Assembly (NCBI GenBank): GCA_035524895.1
Contig: DATLFI010000207.1
Coordinates: forward strand, 1-21,762
From: DATLFI01 sp035524895
GTDB lineage: Bacteria; Acidobacteriota; Thermoanaerobaculia; Multivoradales; Multivoraceae
Reading direction: 5' to 3'
DNA: 21,762 nucleotides
How positions within the stretch are numbered: position 1 is the stretch's first letter; each line of letters opens with the position of its first letter. The position numbers and the translations under genes were made by a program. Below the pieces are notes generated by a model, which had not been told where the DNA came from, searched no databases, and saw only the letters and a list, made by a program, of their open reading frames with translations. This document shows, one piece after another, positions 9,949-16,662 of the stretch.

Positions 9949-10228
9949 CTAGCAGCCCGTGGTGGAACTCCCGTGGGCTGCGTTGGGAGCGCCGTGGGGC
10001 CGGATGCTAGGCGCGCGAGCGGTGGCGATGCTGGGTCCATCGCTGAGCGAGCGGAACAACGCAGACGGCCCCACGCCGCCCCAACCGCTTGGGGCGCGGG
10101 GGTTTGCGGCCGCTGGCTGCGTTGGGCCTCCTGCACGATGTCACCGCATCGCGTTCGTCGGCCACGCCTTGCCAGCGGCCGCAGATCCCCGCGCGCAGCC
10201 TCACGCGAGTTCCACCACGGGCTGCTAG
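9949..10228 (+). repeat. Structured inverted-repeat element, copy B (280 bp)
   Basis: Perfect 21-bp terminal inverted repeats occupy 9949-9969 and 10208-10228 (outer sequence CTAGCAGCCCGTGGTGGAAC). Internal stems are GCGATG/CATCGC (10025-10043), CGCCCCAA/TTGGGGCG around a 4-base loop (10077-10096), and a long 21-of-23 stem of 10095-10117 with 10171-10193. Inside the long stem are GCGT/ACGC, GGCC/GGCC and CGATG/CATCG. TA occurs at both ends (9950-9951 and 10226-10227), compatible with a TA target duplication. Outside its 57-bp indel it differs from copy A at only about 8-10 positions and lies in the opposite orientation. It is inserted between clpS and clpA. The open reading frame inside it is not supported as coding, because almost every difference between copies would change an amino acid. 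Confidence 0.85.
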
Positions 10229-10281
10229 GGCGGGAGCGAATGCTTGGATGGGTCATGGCTTTCTGAGGGACGAGGCAAACG

Positions 10282-10304
10282 GGCTCGGTGTTTCGACCTG
10301 AGCC
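10282..10304 (-). terminator. Hairpin downstream of clpS, possible weak terminator
   Basis: GGCTC and GAGCC, extended imperfectly by GT/AC, form a stem around a short loop, 33 bp beyond the clpS stop on the minus strand. There is no T-tract, so intrinsic termination is doubtful. The remaining bases between the clpS stop and the repeat show nothing else. Confidence 0.25.
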
Positions 10305-10336
10305 GCGATTCCGTGGCGCCTGCGAGCCGTAAGGGC

Positions 10337-10717
10337 TCAGGAGCCCTGGTCCCCCTCCTCGCCGTCGTCGGCGGGCTCCATTGTGCAAAGCAGTGGAAAC
10401 TTGGACTTCTCGGAGACGGCTACCACTTCGGCCACCTTGGTCTCGGCCACCGAGTAGGGATAGAGCCCGACGACGCCGACGCCGTGGTTGTGGACGTGGA
10501 GCATCAGGTGGGTCGCGTCCGCTTCCCCCATGTGGAAGACATGCTGCAGCACCAGAACGACGAAGTCGCGCGGGGTGAAGTCGTCGTTGTGCAGCAGGAC
10601 CCGGTAGAGCTTCGGTCGCGAGAGCCTGGTCCGGGTCTCGGTGCGTGTTAAGACCTTGCCTTGCTCGTCGTGTCGAGGCACGCGGAACGCCTCCTCCGTC
10701 GACGCCGACGATAGCAT
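10337..10717 (-). CDS. clpS: ATP-dependent Clp protease adaptor ClpS
   Basis: A 126-residue N-degron adaptor that binds proteins with bulky hydrophobic N-terminal residues and delivers them to ClpA. The ClpS core spans residues about 36-115: YRVLLHNDDFTPRDFVV holds the N44-D45-D46 loop that grips the substrate's alpha-amino group, LMLHVHNHG carries the conserved VH (H76), and AETKVAEV with FPLLCTMEP closes the fold. The position of E. coli gatekeeper Met40 (NDDYTPM) is Arg50 here, which could alter N-degron preference. The N-terminal tail of about 35 residues, needed in E. coli to drive ClpA, is longer than usual, and the start could be internal. The acidic C-terminal tail (ADDGEEGDQGS) is extra. 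clpA follows on the same strand after 475 bp containing a repeat. Confidence 0.95.
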   Translation of the reverse strand: MLSSASTEEAFRVPRHDEQGKVLTRTETRTRLSRPKLYRVLLHNDDFTPRDFVVLVLQHVFHMGEADATHLMLHVHNHGVGVVGLYPYSVAETKVAEVVAVSEKSKFPLLCTMEPADDGEEGDQGS

Positions 10718-10790
10718 CCGAGCTGGCTATGGCTTTCGCTGCAGGCGCTGGGTCGCGCGCGTGGCGTTGTCGTCCCCTACGATACGCTCC

Positions 10791-10801
10791 GTGGCTCGCC
10801 C
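10791..10801 (+). promoter_or_regulatory. Candidate -10 region of the glycosyltransferase operon
   Basis: ACGATACGCT, near-identical to ACGATACACT upstream of the coiled-coil/FHA gene (about 18529-18538), lies about 25 bases before the TTG start of the glycosyltransferase. TGGCGT stands upstream in both cases, at 15 and 17 bp from the TAC[AG]CT box. The coordinates are approximate to a base or two. Confidence 0.25.
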
Positions 10802-10822
10802 ACTTCGCGGAGAAACGCGCCG

Positions 10823-12013
10823 TTGTCGGACGACGGGACCCACATCGAGGGCTTCGTGGACTCGGTCGCCGAGCTGTTGCGCCAGGCGACGGCAGCGGTA
10901 ACTCCCGAGGTAGCCCAGGCGCTTCGGCACATGGAGCTCTCGTGGGCGCCGATCTACACCGACATCCTCTATCGAGCGGTCCGCGATGGCGCGCGCCGGC
11001 TGGGCGTCGAGCCGCAGCTCGCGTACGACGCCATCCTCGCTCGCGCGACGTTGTCCCCGGGCGCCACTCCGCCTTCGTCTGACGACGAGCGGGAGGAGCG
11101 ATACCGACTGGAGCTCTTCCGCACGGTCCTTGGTTGGCGCCTGCAGCGGCTGGTCGCCGCGCCGGCCTCCTGGCCCGACGAGCCTGGTCGCATCGCGCCT
11201 CTCGAGCAGGACACGGACCTGCCGCGGATCGCGGTGGTGGTGCTGAGCTGCAACCGCTTGGAGTACCTGCGCAACACGCTCCACGCGTTCCACCGCACGA
11301 TCGAGCACCGCAACTGCGAGCTGATCGTGCTCGACAACGCCTCGACCGACGGCAGCCGCGAGCTGCTCGAGCGCGCGCTGGAGCTGCGGCTGGTGTCGCG
11401 GCTGGTGCTCGCCAGGACCAACCTGGGAAACGCCAGGGGCTTCAACGTCGCGTGCGCGCATGCCGACCCGCGCGCCGCGCTCTACGTGAAGCTCGACTCC
11501 GACATCTGCCCGATCACGCCGGCCTGGGAGTCGCGGATGCTGGCACTGTCGCGCAGCGATCCGCGCATCGGTGTCGTGGGGTTGTCACAGGTGAACCATC
11601 ACCTGCTACGCACCGCGCCGAGCGTCGAGGCGGGCGGTGAGGCGGTCATACCGTGGTCGACGTGGGCGGTCGGTAGCTGTATGGCGATCTCGCGCGAGGC
11701 CTTCGATCGGCTCGGCTACTTCTCCGAGCCGCCGGGGATGGCCTACTCGTGGGACGACGTCGACTACTGGATGCGCGCCATGAGAGCAGGCTTTCTCGGC
11801 TACTACCTGCGCGACGTGCAAGCCGCGCATCAGACTGCGCTCGACGCATCGCGCTACCGGTCGGCGGCCGGGGCGCGCAATTACCGGCTGGTGCGCGCTC
11901 TTCTTCGCAAGCATGGGCGCGACTACGACATCGGGGCGCGCAGCCTTTCCTGGTTTCCGCCGGAGTATCGTGATCTGGGCGGCGGGAACAGACGGGTGGT
12001 GTGGGAAGGATGA
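10823..12013 (+). CDS. Glycosyltransferase family 2 protein with N-terminal helical extension
   Basis: A 396-residue protein. Residues 1-130 are an unassigned, probably helical region (VAELLRQATAAVTPEVAQAL, DEREERYRLELFR). A GT-A fold starts at about 134 (PRIAVVVLSCNRLEYL), with the nucleotide-sugar site LIVLDNASTDGSREL and the metal-binding D-x-D motif in KLDSD (D225, D227). The acceptor-side acidic segment is YSWDDVDYWMRAMRAG. It transfers a sugar from a nucleotide-activated donor to an unknown acceptor in the cytoplasm; no transmembrane segment is seen. TTG 10823 is chosen because GGAGA lies 9 bases upstream; ATG 10931 is the alternative. Its stop overlaps the next ORF in an ATGA junction, starting a run of four overlapping genes with two methyltransferases, so a methylated glycan or glycoconjugate is the likely product. 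Confidence 0.85.
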   Translation: MSDDGTHIEGFVDSVAELLRQATAAVTPEVAQALRHMELSWAPIYTDILYRAVRDGARRLGVEPQLAYDAILARATLSPGATPPSSDDEREERYRLELFRTVLGWRLQRLVAAPASWPDEPGRIAPLEQDTDLPRIAVVVLSCNRLEYLRNTLHAFHRTIEHRNCELIVLDNASTDGSRELLERALELRLVSRLVLARTNLGNARGFNVACAHADPRAALYVKLDSDICPITPAWESRMLALSRSDPRIGVVGLSQVNHHLLRTAPSVEAGGEAVIPWSTWAVGSCMAISREAFDRLGYFSEPPGMAYSWDDVDYWMRAMRAGFLGYYLRDVQAAHQTALDASRYRSAAGARNYRLVRALLRKHGRDYDIGARSLSWFPPEYRDLGGGNRRVVWEG

Positions 12014-12417
12014 CCCGGGGCGCACCCCGGTCTTGGATGGAACACCGTTGGCAAACCACGATGCACGCTGAGTTCGAAAGGGCCTTCGCGCGACACGATA
12101 TGCGCCTGCGAACGGCCTGGCAGGAGGCCGCCGATCGTCCGGACGAGCGCTCGTGCTGGGAAACTCTCGCAGAGGCGGCTCGCGCGATCGAGGCCGATAG
12201 CGTATTGCGCGGAGAGTTCCTGTTCGCCTACCTCGCATCGAAGCTCGATGCCGCGGCGACTGCGGCGCTCGATGAGCCCTGGCCACCGGCGGAGGCGCGG
12301 GTTCTCGAGGTGCGCGACCTGGTCCTGCTGTTCCATGTGCCGCGGGTGGCCTGGGAGCGCCGCCATCGCGTGGGGGAGCGCCTCCGGCGCTTGGGTCGGA
12401 CAGGAGCCTCGTCGTGA
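12010..12417 (+). CDS. Small uncharacterised protein in the glycosyltransferase/methyltransferase operon
   Basis: A 135-residue protein that I do not recognise. It starts by ATGA overlap with the glycosyltransferase stop and ends by GTGA overlap with the methyltransferase start, so it is almost certainly translated as part of the operon. It looks entirely helical (MHAEFERAFARHDMRLRTAW, CWETLAEAARAIEAD, FLFAYLASKLDAAATAALD), is charged, has a basic C-terminal end (RRHRVGERLRRLGR) and lacks a signal peptide or membrane segment. ATG codons at 12037 and 12061 are possible later starts; the first one lacks a well-spaced ribosome binding site, but coupling would not need it. A scaffold or partner for the flanking enzymes is possible but only inferred from position. 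Confidence 0.7.
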   Translation: MTRGAPRSWMEHRWQTTMHAEFERAFARHDMRLRTAWQEAADRPDERSCWETLAEAARAIEADSVLRGEFLFAYLASKLDAAATAALDEPWPPAEARVLEVRDLVLLFHVPRVAWERRHRVGERLRRLGRTGASS

Positions 12418-13088
12418 GCGACGGATTGCCCGTCTCGGAGCGACCGACGAGCGCCGCGGCGGGAACGAAGGCCCTGGCCAGCCTTGCCGCCGCCTTCCCC
12501 TGGCCAGCGGCAAGGCCCCTGGCGCTCGAGGTACCGGAGCGCAACCAAGGCTGGCTCCGTGACGGCAGCCGCGACGCGCTCGCGAGCGCGCTGTCGGCGA
12601 GCACCCGAGTGGTGGTGGAGCTGGGCGCCTGGCTCGGCCTCTCGACCCGGTTCGTGCTCGAGCGGGCGCGGAACGCCACCGTGATCAGTGTCGATCACTG
12701 GCAGGGCAGCCCCGAGCACCACGAGTCGGAGGAGTGGCGGCGGATGCTGCCGGCGCTCTACGAGACGTTTCTGGCGATGAACTGGGAGCACCGCGCGCGC
12801 ATCGTGCCGGTGCGTCGCTCGACCATCGAGGGGCTCGAGGCGGTAGCTGCGCACGGGGTGGCGCCGGACGTGGTCTACGTCGACGCGGGGCACGAGTACG
12901 AGTCGGTGCTCGAGGACCTCGAGACCAGCTACCGGCTGTTTCCGGAGGCGGAGCTGGTGGGCGACGACTTCGACTGGCTCGGCGTCCGCCAGGCGCTCGA
13001 GAAGTTCCGCGAGCGGCACGGCTTCGAGATCGTGCGCTTCCGTACCGGCTGGCGCCTGCGCGCCGTTGGCGGCGCCGATGAGCGCTGA
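12414..13088 (+). CDS. Class I SAM-dependent methyltransferase (Methyltransf_24-like)
   Basis: A 224-residue Rossmann-fold methyltransferase. Motif I is VVVELGAWLGLSTRF (E69), the ribose-binding acidic motif follows as VISVDHWQG, and VVYVDAGHEYESVLEDL (D157, H160) is the signature D-x-x-H-x-Y segment of the Methyltransf_24 group. ELVGDDFDW supplies further acidic residues that could hold a metal. The family acts on sugars and small metabolites, often beside glycosyltransferases. The GTG start overlaps the preceding stop in GTGA. It is followed with an 11-bp overlap by a second, unrelated methyltransferase of the TylF type, suggesting two methylations on the same glycan. The substrate is not evident. 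Confidence 0.85.
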   Translation: MSDGLPVSERPTSAAAGTKALASLAAAFPWPAARPLALEVPERNQGWLRDGSRDALASALSASTRVVVELGAWLGLSTRFVLERARNATVISVDHWQGSPEHHESEEWRRMLPALYETFLAMNWEHRARIVPVRRSTIEGLEAVAAHGVAPDVVYVDAGHEYESVLEDLETSYRLFPEAELVGDDFDWLGVRQALEKFRERHGFEIVRFRTGWRLRAVGGADER

Positions 13089-13872
13089 TCGCCCCAAGGC
13101 GGAGACGCCCGGTCCGCGTACCGCGCAGGCTCCAGCCTCGCCTCCGGCCCTAGCGTCGGTGCCGGTGTCGGTGCTGGGTCGGCGCGTGCCGCTGTTCTAC
13201 GACTTCGCCATGAGCTGGCGCCGGGCCGCGGTCGACAAGCTCGCCCAGGCCGTCGACTACGTGTACCAGGCCGCGGTCGAAGGCGATGTCGCAGAGTTCG
13301 GCACCTTTTCGGGGCTGACGGCCGCCGCGCTGGCGCGATCGATGCGCGAGGTGGAGCGTTTCGGCGGCGACTGGATCCGCGCCCACGGCTTGGGCGAGAG
13401 GAAACTTCACCTGTTCGACAGCTTCGAGGGTTTCCCAGGTGTCAGCGCGGCGGCCGATGTCGAGTCGCCTAGCGTCGCGGCCGGGGTATGGGCAGAAGGG
13501 CAGGGCAAGGGCAGGAGCGAGGCCGAACTGGTCGAGATCTGCGGCGCTTACCTCGGCCGCGAACGGGTGCGCACGCACGCCGGCTGGTTCCGCGACTCGC
13601 TCGCGCGGGTCGAGCCGGGCGTGCGTTTCGCGCTGGTGCACCTCGACTGCGATCTGTACGAGTCGACGCTCGACGTGCTCGTGGACCTCTTCGAGCACGA
13701 TCGTTGGAGCGACGGCTGCACGCTGCTGTTCGACGACTGGAACTGCAACCGCGCCTCACCCCGGTTCGGCGAGCGCCGCGCCTGGGCCGAGTGCGTCGAC
13801 CGATACCGGCCGAGCTTCACCGATTGCGGCGGGTATGGGCCGCTCGGTTGGCAATTCCTGTTGCACCGATAG
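13078..13872 (+). CDS. TylF/MycF-family macrocin-O-methyltransferase-like protein
   Basis: A 264-residue metal-dependent SAM O-methyltransferase of the TylF/MycF family, whose studied members methylate sugar hydroxyls of glycosylated natural products. Seen here: GDVAEFGTFSGLTAAALA (motif I, E73), LFDSFEGFPG, HLDCDLYESTLDVL (D190, D192) and LLFDDWNC (D219, D220), the acidic residues that in MycF bind Mg2+ and act in catalysis. The first 30 residues are Ala/Pro-rich and unconserved. ATG 13078 overlaps the preceding gene by 11 bp; a TTG at 13066 is the alternative. It is the last gene of the four-gene overlapping operon. TylF-like enzymes in non-producing bacteria often serve polysaccharide decoration, so surface-glycan O-methylation is more likely than antibiotic synthesis. 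Confidence 0.9.
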   Translation: MSADRPKAETPGPRTAQAPASPPALASVPVSVLGRRVPLFYDFAMSWRRAAVDKLAQAVDYVYQAAVEGDVAEFGTFSGLTAAALARSMREVERFGGDWIRAHGLGERKLHLFDSFEGFPGVSAAADVESPSVAAGVWAEGQGKGRSEAELVEICGAYLGRERVRTHAGWFRDSLARVEPGVRFALVHLDCDLYESTLDVLVDLFEHDRWSDGCTLLFDDWNCNRASPRFGERRAWAECVDRYRPSFTDCGGYGPLGWQFLLHR

Positions 13873-13944
13873 GGGAAGGCTTTGGCAGGTCGGAGCGTCG
13901 CGCGCAACCCTTGGGGCCGCGGCGTCGCGGCGGGCGGGGGAAGG

Positions 13945-13963
13945 CGGGCTGCTAAGGGCGGCA
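13945..13963 (+). repeat. Possible relic of the repeat's right end
   Basis: The 19 bases at this site match the right end and flank of copy A (CGGGCTGCTAGGGCGGCA) except for one inserted A. No other part of the element is recognisable beside it. It lies in the 135-bp gap between the TylF-like gene and the hydrolase. Chance similarity is possible at this length. Confidence 0.35.
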
Positions 13964-14007
13964 GGGAGCTAGGATCTGAGGATCGTCCCGCTCACGGAGG
14001 CTCTGCC

Positions 14008-15741
14008 ATGGCCGAAACGTCGAATCACGCTCTCCGCCCCGCCTTCCGACTGCTGGTGCTCGGAGGCCTTTTTGGGTTTCTGATCGACGGTGCTCTCCTT
14101 GCGCAGCAGCCCGCAGCCCAGCCCTTGCCCGAGGTCGCCGCCGGCGCCACCGAGCACATGGTGGCGATGCGCGACGGCGTGAGGCTCGCGACCAACGTCT
14201 TCCTGCCCGAGGGCGACGGCCCGTGGCCCGCGATCGTTACCCGCACGCCCTACAGCAAGGACGGCCGCTTCGGCGAGGGCGCTGCGCGCTACACGCGAGT
14301 TGGCTACGCGTTCGTCGCCCAAGACACCCGCGGTCAGTTCCGCTCCGAGGGCGTGTACCGCCCATTCGAGACCGATCGCGAGGACGGTTACGACACCATC
14401 GAGTGGATCGCGTCACAGCCCTGGTCGAACGGCAAGGTCGGCATCACCGGCGCCTCGGCCATGGGGATCACCGGCAACTATGCGGCTTCGGCGAACCCGC
14501 CGCACCTGGTCGCGGCCTTCGTGGTGGTCGCGCCGCACTCGATGCTGTTCGAGTCGACCTTCATCGGCGGTGTGTTCAAGGAGGCCGATGTCGGCAACTG
14601 GATGCGGCGCCAGGGTGCCGGCGACCAGGTCGCTGAACGAAAGCGCACCGTTCTGCTCGACAATTACTGGAGGGGTCGCGACCTGCCGTTCCTCCTCGAC
14701 CAAGTCGACATCCCGATCTACAACCTCGGCGGCTGGTACGACCTGTTCTCGAACGGCAACGTCGCGAATTTCGAGTACCTGCAGTACCGGGGCGCCGAGG
14801 GCGCGCGTGGCAACCAGAAACTGTTCATGGGGCCGTTTGGCCACGGGCAGCTCGAGGGCGAGCTCGAGTACCCGCAGGGCGGCGGCATCGCGCAGGTCTT
14901 CGTCGAGGAGCTGCGTTGGTTCGACTACTGGCTCAAGGGAGTCGACAACGGCATCATGGACGAGCCGCCGGTCAAGTACTACCAGATGGCTGCGGCGCGC
15001 AAGGGCAGCACGTCGAGCAAGAACGGCTATCGCACGGCCGATGTCTGGCCACCGCAGCACCAACAGGTCGCCTTCTACCTGACTCCGAGCATGACCCTGA
15101 GCATCGCCCTGCCGCCGGCGAACGATGCCACCAGCACCTACACCTTCGACCCGAAGAACCCGGTGCCCACGGTCGGCGGCGCCAACCTGACCCTGCCGCT
15201 CGGGCCGATGGATCAGCGCGAGATCGGCGAACGCGGCGACTACCTGCGCTTCGAGACCGCGCCGCTGACCGAGGACCTCACCATCGCCGGCCGGGTGACG
15301 GTCGACCTCTGGGTCTCGACGGACGCGCCGGACACCGACTTCATGGTCAAGCTGGTCGACGTCTATCCCGACGGATACGAAGCCCTGCTGCTCGACGCGC
15401 CGTTGCGGGCGCGTTACCGCGAGGGTCGCCGGCCGGAGGACGTGAAGTTGATGGAGCCCGGCAAGCCCGAGCTGCTGCGCATCGACCTGTGGTCGACGGC
15501 GAACGTATTCGAGCGCGGCCACAAGATCGCGCTCCACGTCACCTCGAGCAACTTCCCGCGCTTCGAGGTCAACCCCAACACCGGGCACGCGCCCGGCGAA
15601 GAGGTCGCCACGCCTCGGGTGGCGCGCAACGCGATCCATCACGGCGCGGCGTTCCCGTCCGCGCTTCATCTGCCGGTGCTCGAAGAGGCTACGACACCGG
15701 CTACCGCCTCTTCCGGCGGAGCTGGGGGCGCGGTGCAGTAG
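14008..15741 (+). CDS. Secreted CocE/NonD-family (X-Pro dipeptidyl-peptidase-type) serine hydrolase
   Basis: A 577-residue exported hydrolase. Residues 1-33 form a signal peptide (basic region then LLVLGGLFGFLIDGALLA). The alpha/beta-hydrolase domain (about 45-330) has the nucleophile elbow GASAMG (S150), the acid in GGWYD (D245) and the base in GPFGHG (H279), with the arm QDTRGQFRSEGVYRPF typical of the family. The C-terminal jelly-roll X-Pro domain (about 340-560) includes LTIAGRVTVDLWVSTDAPDT, AR-YREG and FPRFEVNPNTG. Known members cleave X-Pro peptides, cocaine-like esters or cephalosporin esters and glutaryl amides, so activity is acyl/peptidyl hydrolysis of unknown substrate in the periplasm. 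The start is secured by ACGGAGG seven bases before the ATG. It ends 5 bp from the convergent oxygenase gene. Confidence 0.93.
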   Translation: MAETSNHALRPAFRLLVLGGLFGFLIDGALLAQQPAAQPLPEVAAGATEHMVAMRDGVRLATNVFLPEGDGPWPAIVTRTPYSKDGRFGEGAARYTRVGYAFVAQDTRGQFRSEGVYRPFETDREDGYDTIEWIASQPWSNGKVGITGASAMGITGNYAASANPPHLVAAFVVVAPHSMLFESTFIGGVFKEADVGNWMRRQGAGDQVAERKRTVLLDNYWRGRDLPFLLDQVDIPIYNLGGWYDLFSNGNVANFEYLQYRGAEGARGNQKLFMGPFGHGQLEGELEYPQGGGIAQVFVEELRWFDYWLKGVDNGIMDEPPVKYYQMAAARKGSTSSKNGYRTADVWPPQHQQVAFYLTPSMTLSIALPPANDATSTYTFDPKNPVPTVGGANLTLPLGPMDQREIGERGDYLRFETAPLTEDLTIAGRVTVDLWVSTDAPDTDFMVKLVDVYPDGYEALLLDAPLRARYREGRRPEDVKLMEPGKPELLRIDLWSTANVFERGHKIALHVTSSNFPRFEVNPNTGHAPGEEVATPRVARNAIHHGAAFPSALHLPVLEEATTPATASSGGAGGAVQ

Positions 15742-15746
15742 CGCGG

Positions 15747-16475
15747 CTACCAGTAGACGATCCAGCCGTCCGTTGCAGGCACCGCATGCGCCTGCAAGGT
15801 CAGCCGCTCATCGCCCTCGACCAGCTTCGGTGCCGGGGCGATCTGATGGAGCTGATGGCCCGAGTGCAGGACCATCGTACCGGCCCGGTAGGGGTGGTAC
15901 TCCGGCTCGGCGTTGGCGCGCTGCATGGCCGCTGCGTCCTCCTTCGACAGTTTGCGCAGGTCGAGCTGGTTGATGTTCCAGACTCGGAGGCCGCCGCCGC
16001 CCGCGGGCAGGCGGATCGACAACGTGATCGAGAGCTGGCGGTCGAAGTCGAGCTTGCCGTAGGCGGACCAGTCGATGCTGAGGTACTGCATGTCGAAGTG
16101 GACGCTCGCGAGCGGCTTGGTGAACATCGGGTGGAAGCCGAACACGTGGAACCCCGGATACGCCAATCCGGGCTCCAGCCTGCACGGCTCGCCGACCTCG
16201 GCCGCTAGTTTCTCGAGCAGCCGCTGGTGCAGCTCGCCGAAGTGTTGGGCGAGCACCGGGTTGGTTCGCTCCGCCCCGGCGCTGTACTGCGCCGCGCGAC
16301 CGTTCGTGGCATCCAGGTAGCTCGCGGTACCGAGCGTGAAGAACGGCACGTCCGGACGCCGCGGGATCCAGTGCTCTCGTAGCGCGTGTATGCGGCCGCG
16401 GATCTCGTCGCACTCGTCGGGCGAGAGGACTTCGATCTCCTTCAGTGGTGCAACCAATTCCTCGAGTGCGGTCAC
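15747..16475 (-). CDS. Putative Fe(II)/2-oxoglutarate-dependent oxygenase
   Basis: A 242-residue protein with the layout of a double-stranded beta-helix oxygenase. H126-x-D128 in SVHFDMQY is the first metal-ligand pair, H210 in HQLHQIAP the probable distal ligand (in the usual L-H-x-V/I context), and the Arg of ERLTLQAH about 12 residues later is placed to hold 2-oxoglutarate. Between them are LSITLSIRLP and GGGGLRVWN, matching the core strands. The N-terminal 60 residues are helical. GTG 16475 is preferred because AGGAGGAG lies just upstream; a longer upstream reading frame is not conserved-looking. It may hydroxylate a peptide, small molecule or lipid; the substrate is unknown. It is minus strand, downstream of the acetyltransferase gene by 187 bp and convergent with the hydrolase. 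Confidence 0.68.
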   Translation of the reverse strand: MTALEELVAPLKEIEVLSPDECDEIRGRIHALREHWIPRRPDVPFFTLGTASYLDATNGRAAQYSAGAERTNPVLAQHFGELHQRLLEKLAAEVGEPCRLEPGLAYPGFHVFGFHPMFTKPLASVHFDMQYLSIDWSAYGKLDFDRQLSITLSIRLPAGGGGLRVWNINQLDLRKLSKEDAAAMQRANAEPEYHPYRAGTMVLHSGHQLHQIAPAPKLVEGDERLTLQAHAVPATDGWIVYW

Positions 16476-16632
16476 TGGCTCCTCCTGCGCATGCTTCGCG
16501 GCGGATCGGTCGGGGTGTGTCCCCGCGTCGTCCGCTCGCCACTCCAGGATACGAGAGGTCGGGGTCAACCCGGACCGATGGGCTCCTCGCACCGTGCAAG
16601 CTGGTCGCATCCGCGCCGCTGGAGGCGCCGGT

Positions 16633-16662
16633 CCCCGGTCCGGGGTCGGTCAGCCTGGGCTG
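16633..16662 (-). terminator. GC-rich palindromes just after the acetyltransferase stop
   Basis: CCCCGGTCCGGGG (16633-16645) and CAGCCTGGGCTG (16651-16662) are self-complementary and lie immediately beyond the stop codon of the minus-strand gene. Neither has a T-tract. The stop region itself reads GGGCTGCTAG (16657-16666), the same ten bases as the end of the structured repeat. Confidence 0.25.

Noticed and set aside
10022..10096. Intrinsic transcription terminators inside the repeat
   Set aside because: Strong GC-rich stems are present but none is followed by a run of T on either strand.
14413..15669. 418-codon minus-strand open frame opposite the CocE-type hydrolase
   Set aside because: It is antisense to a gene with a complete catalytic triad and signal peptide; no domain is visible in the antisense product.
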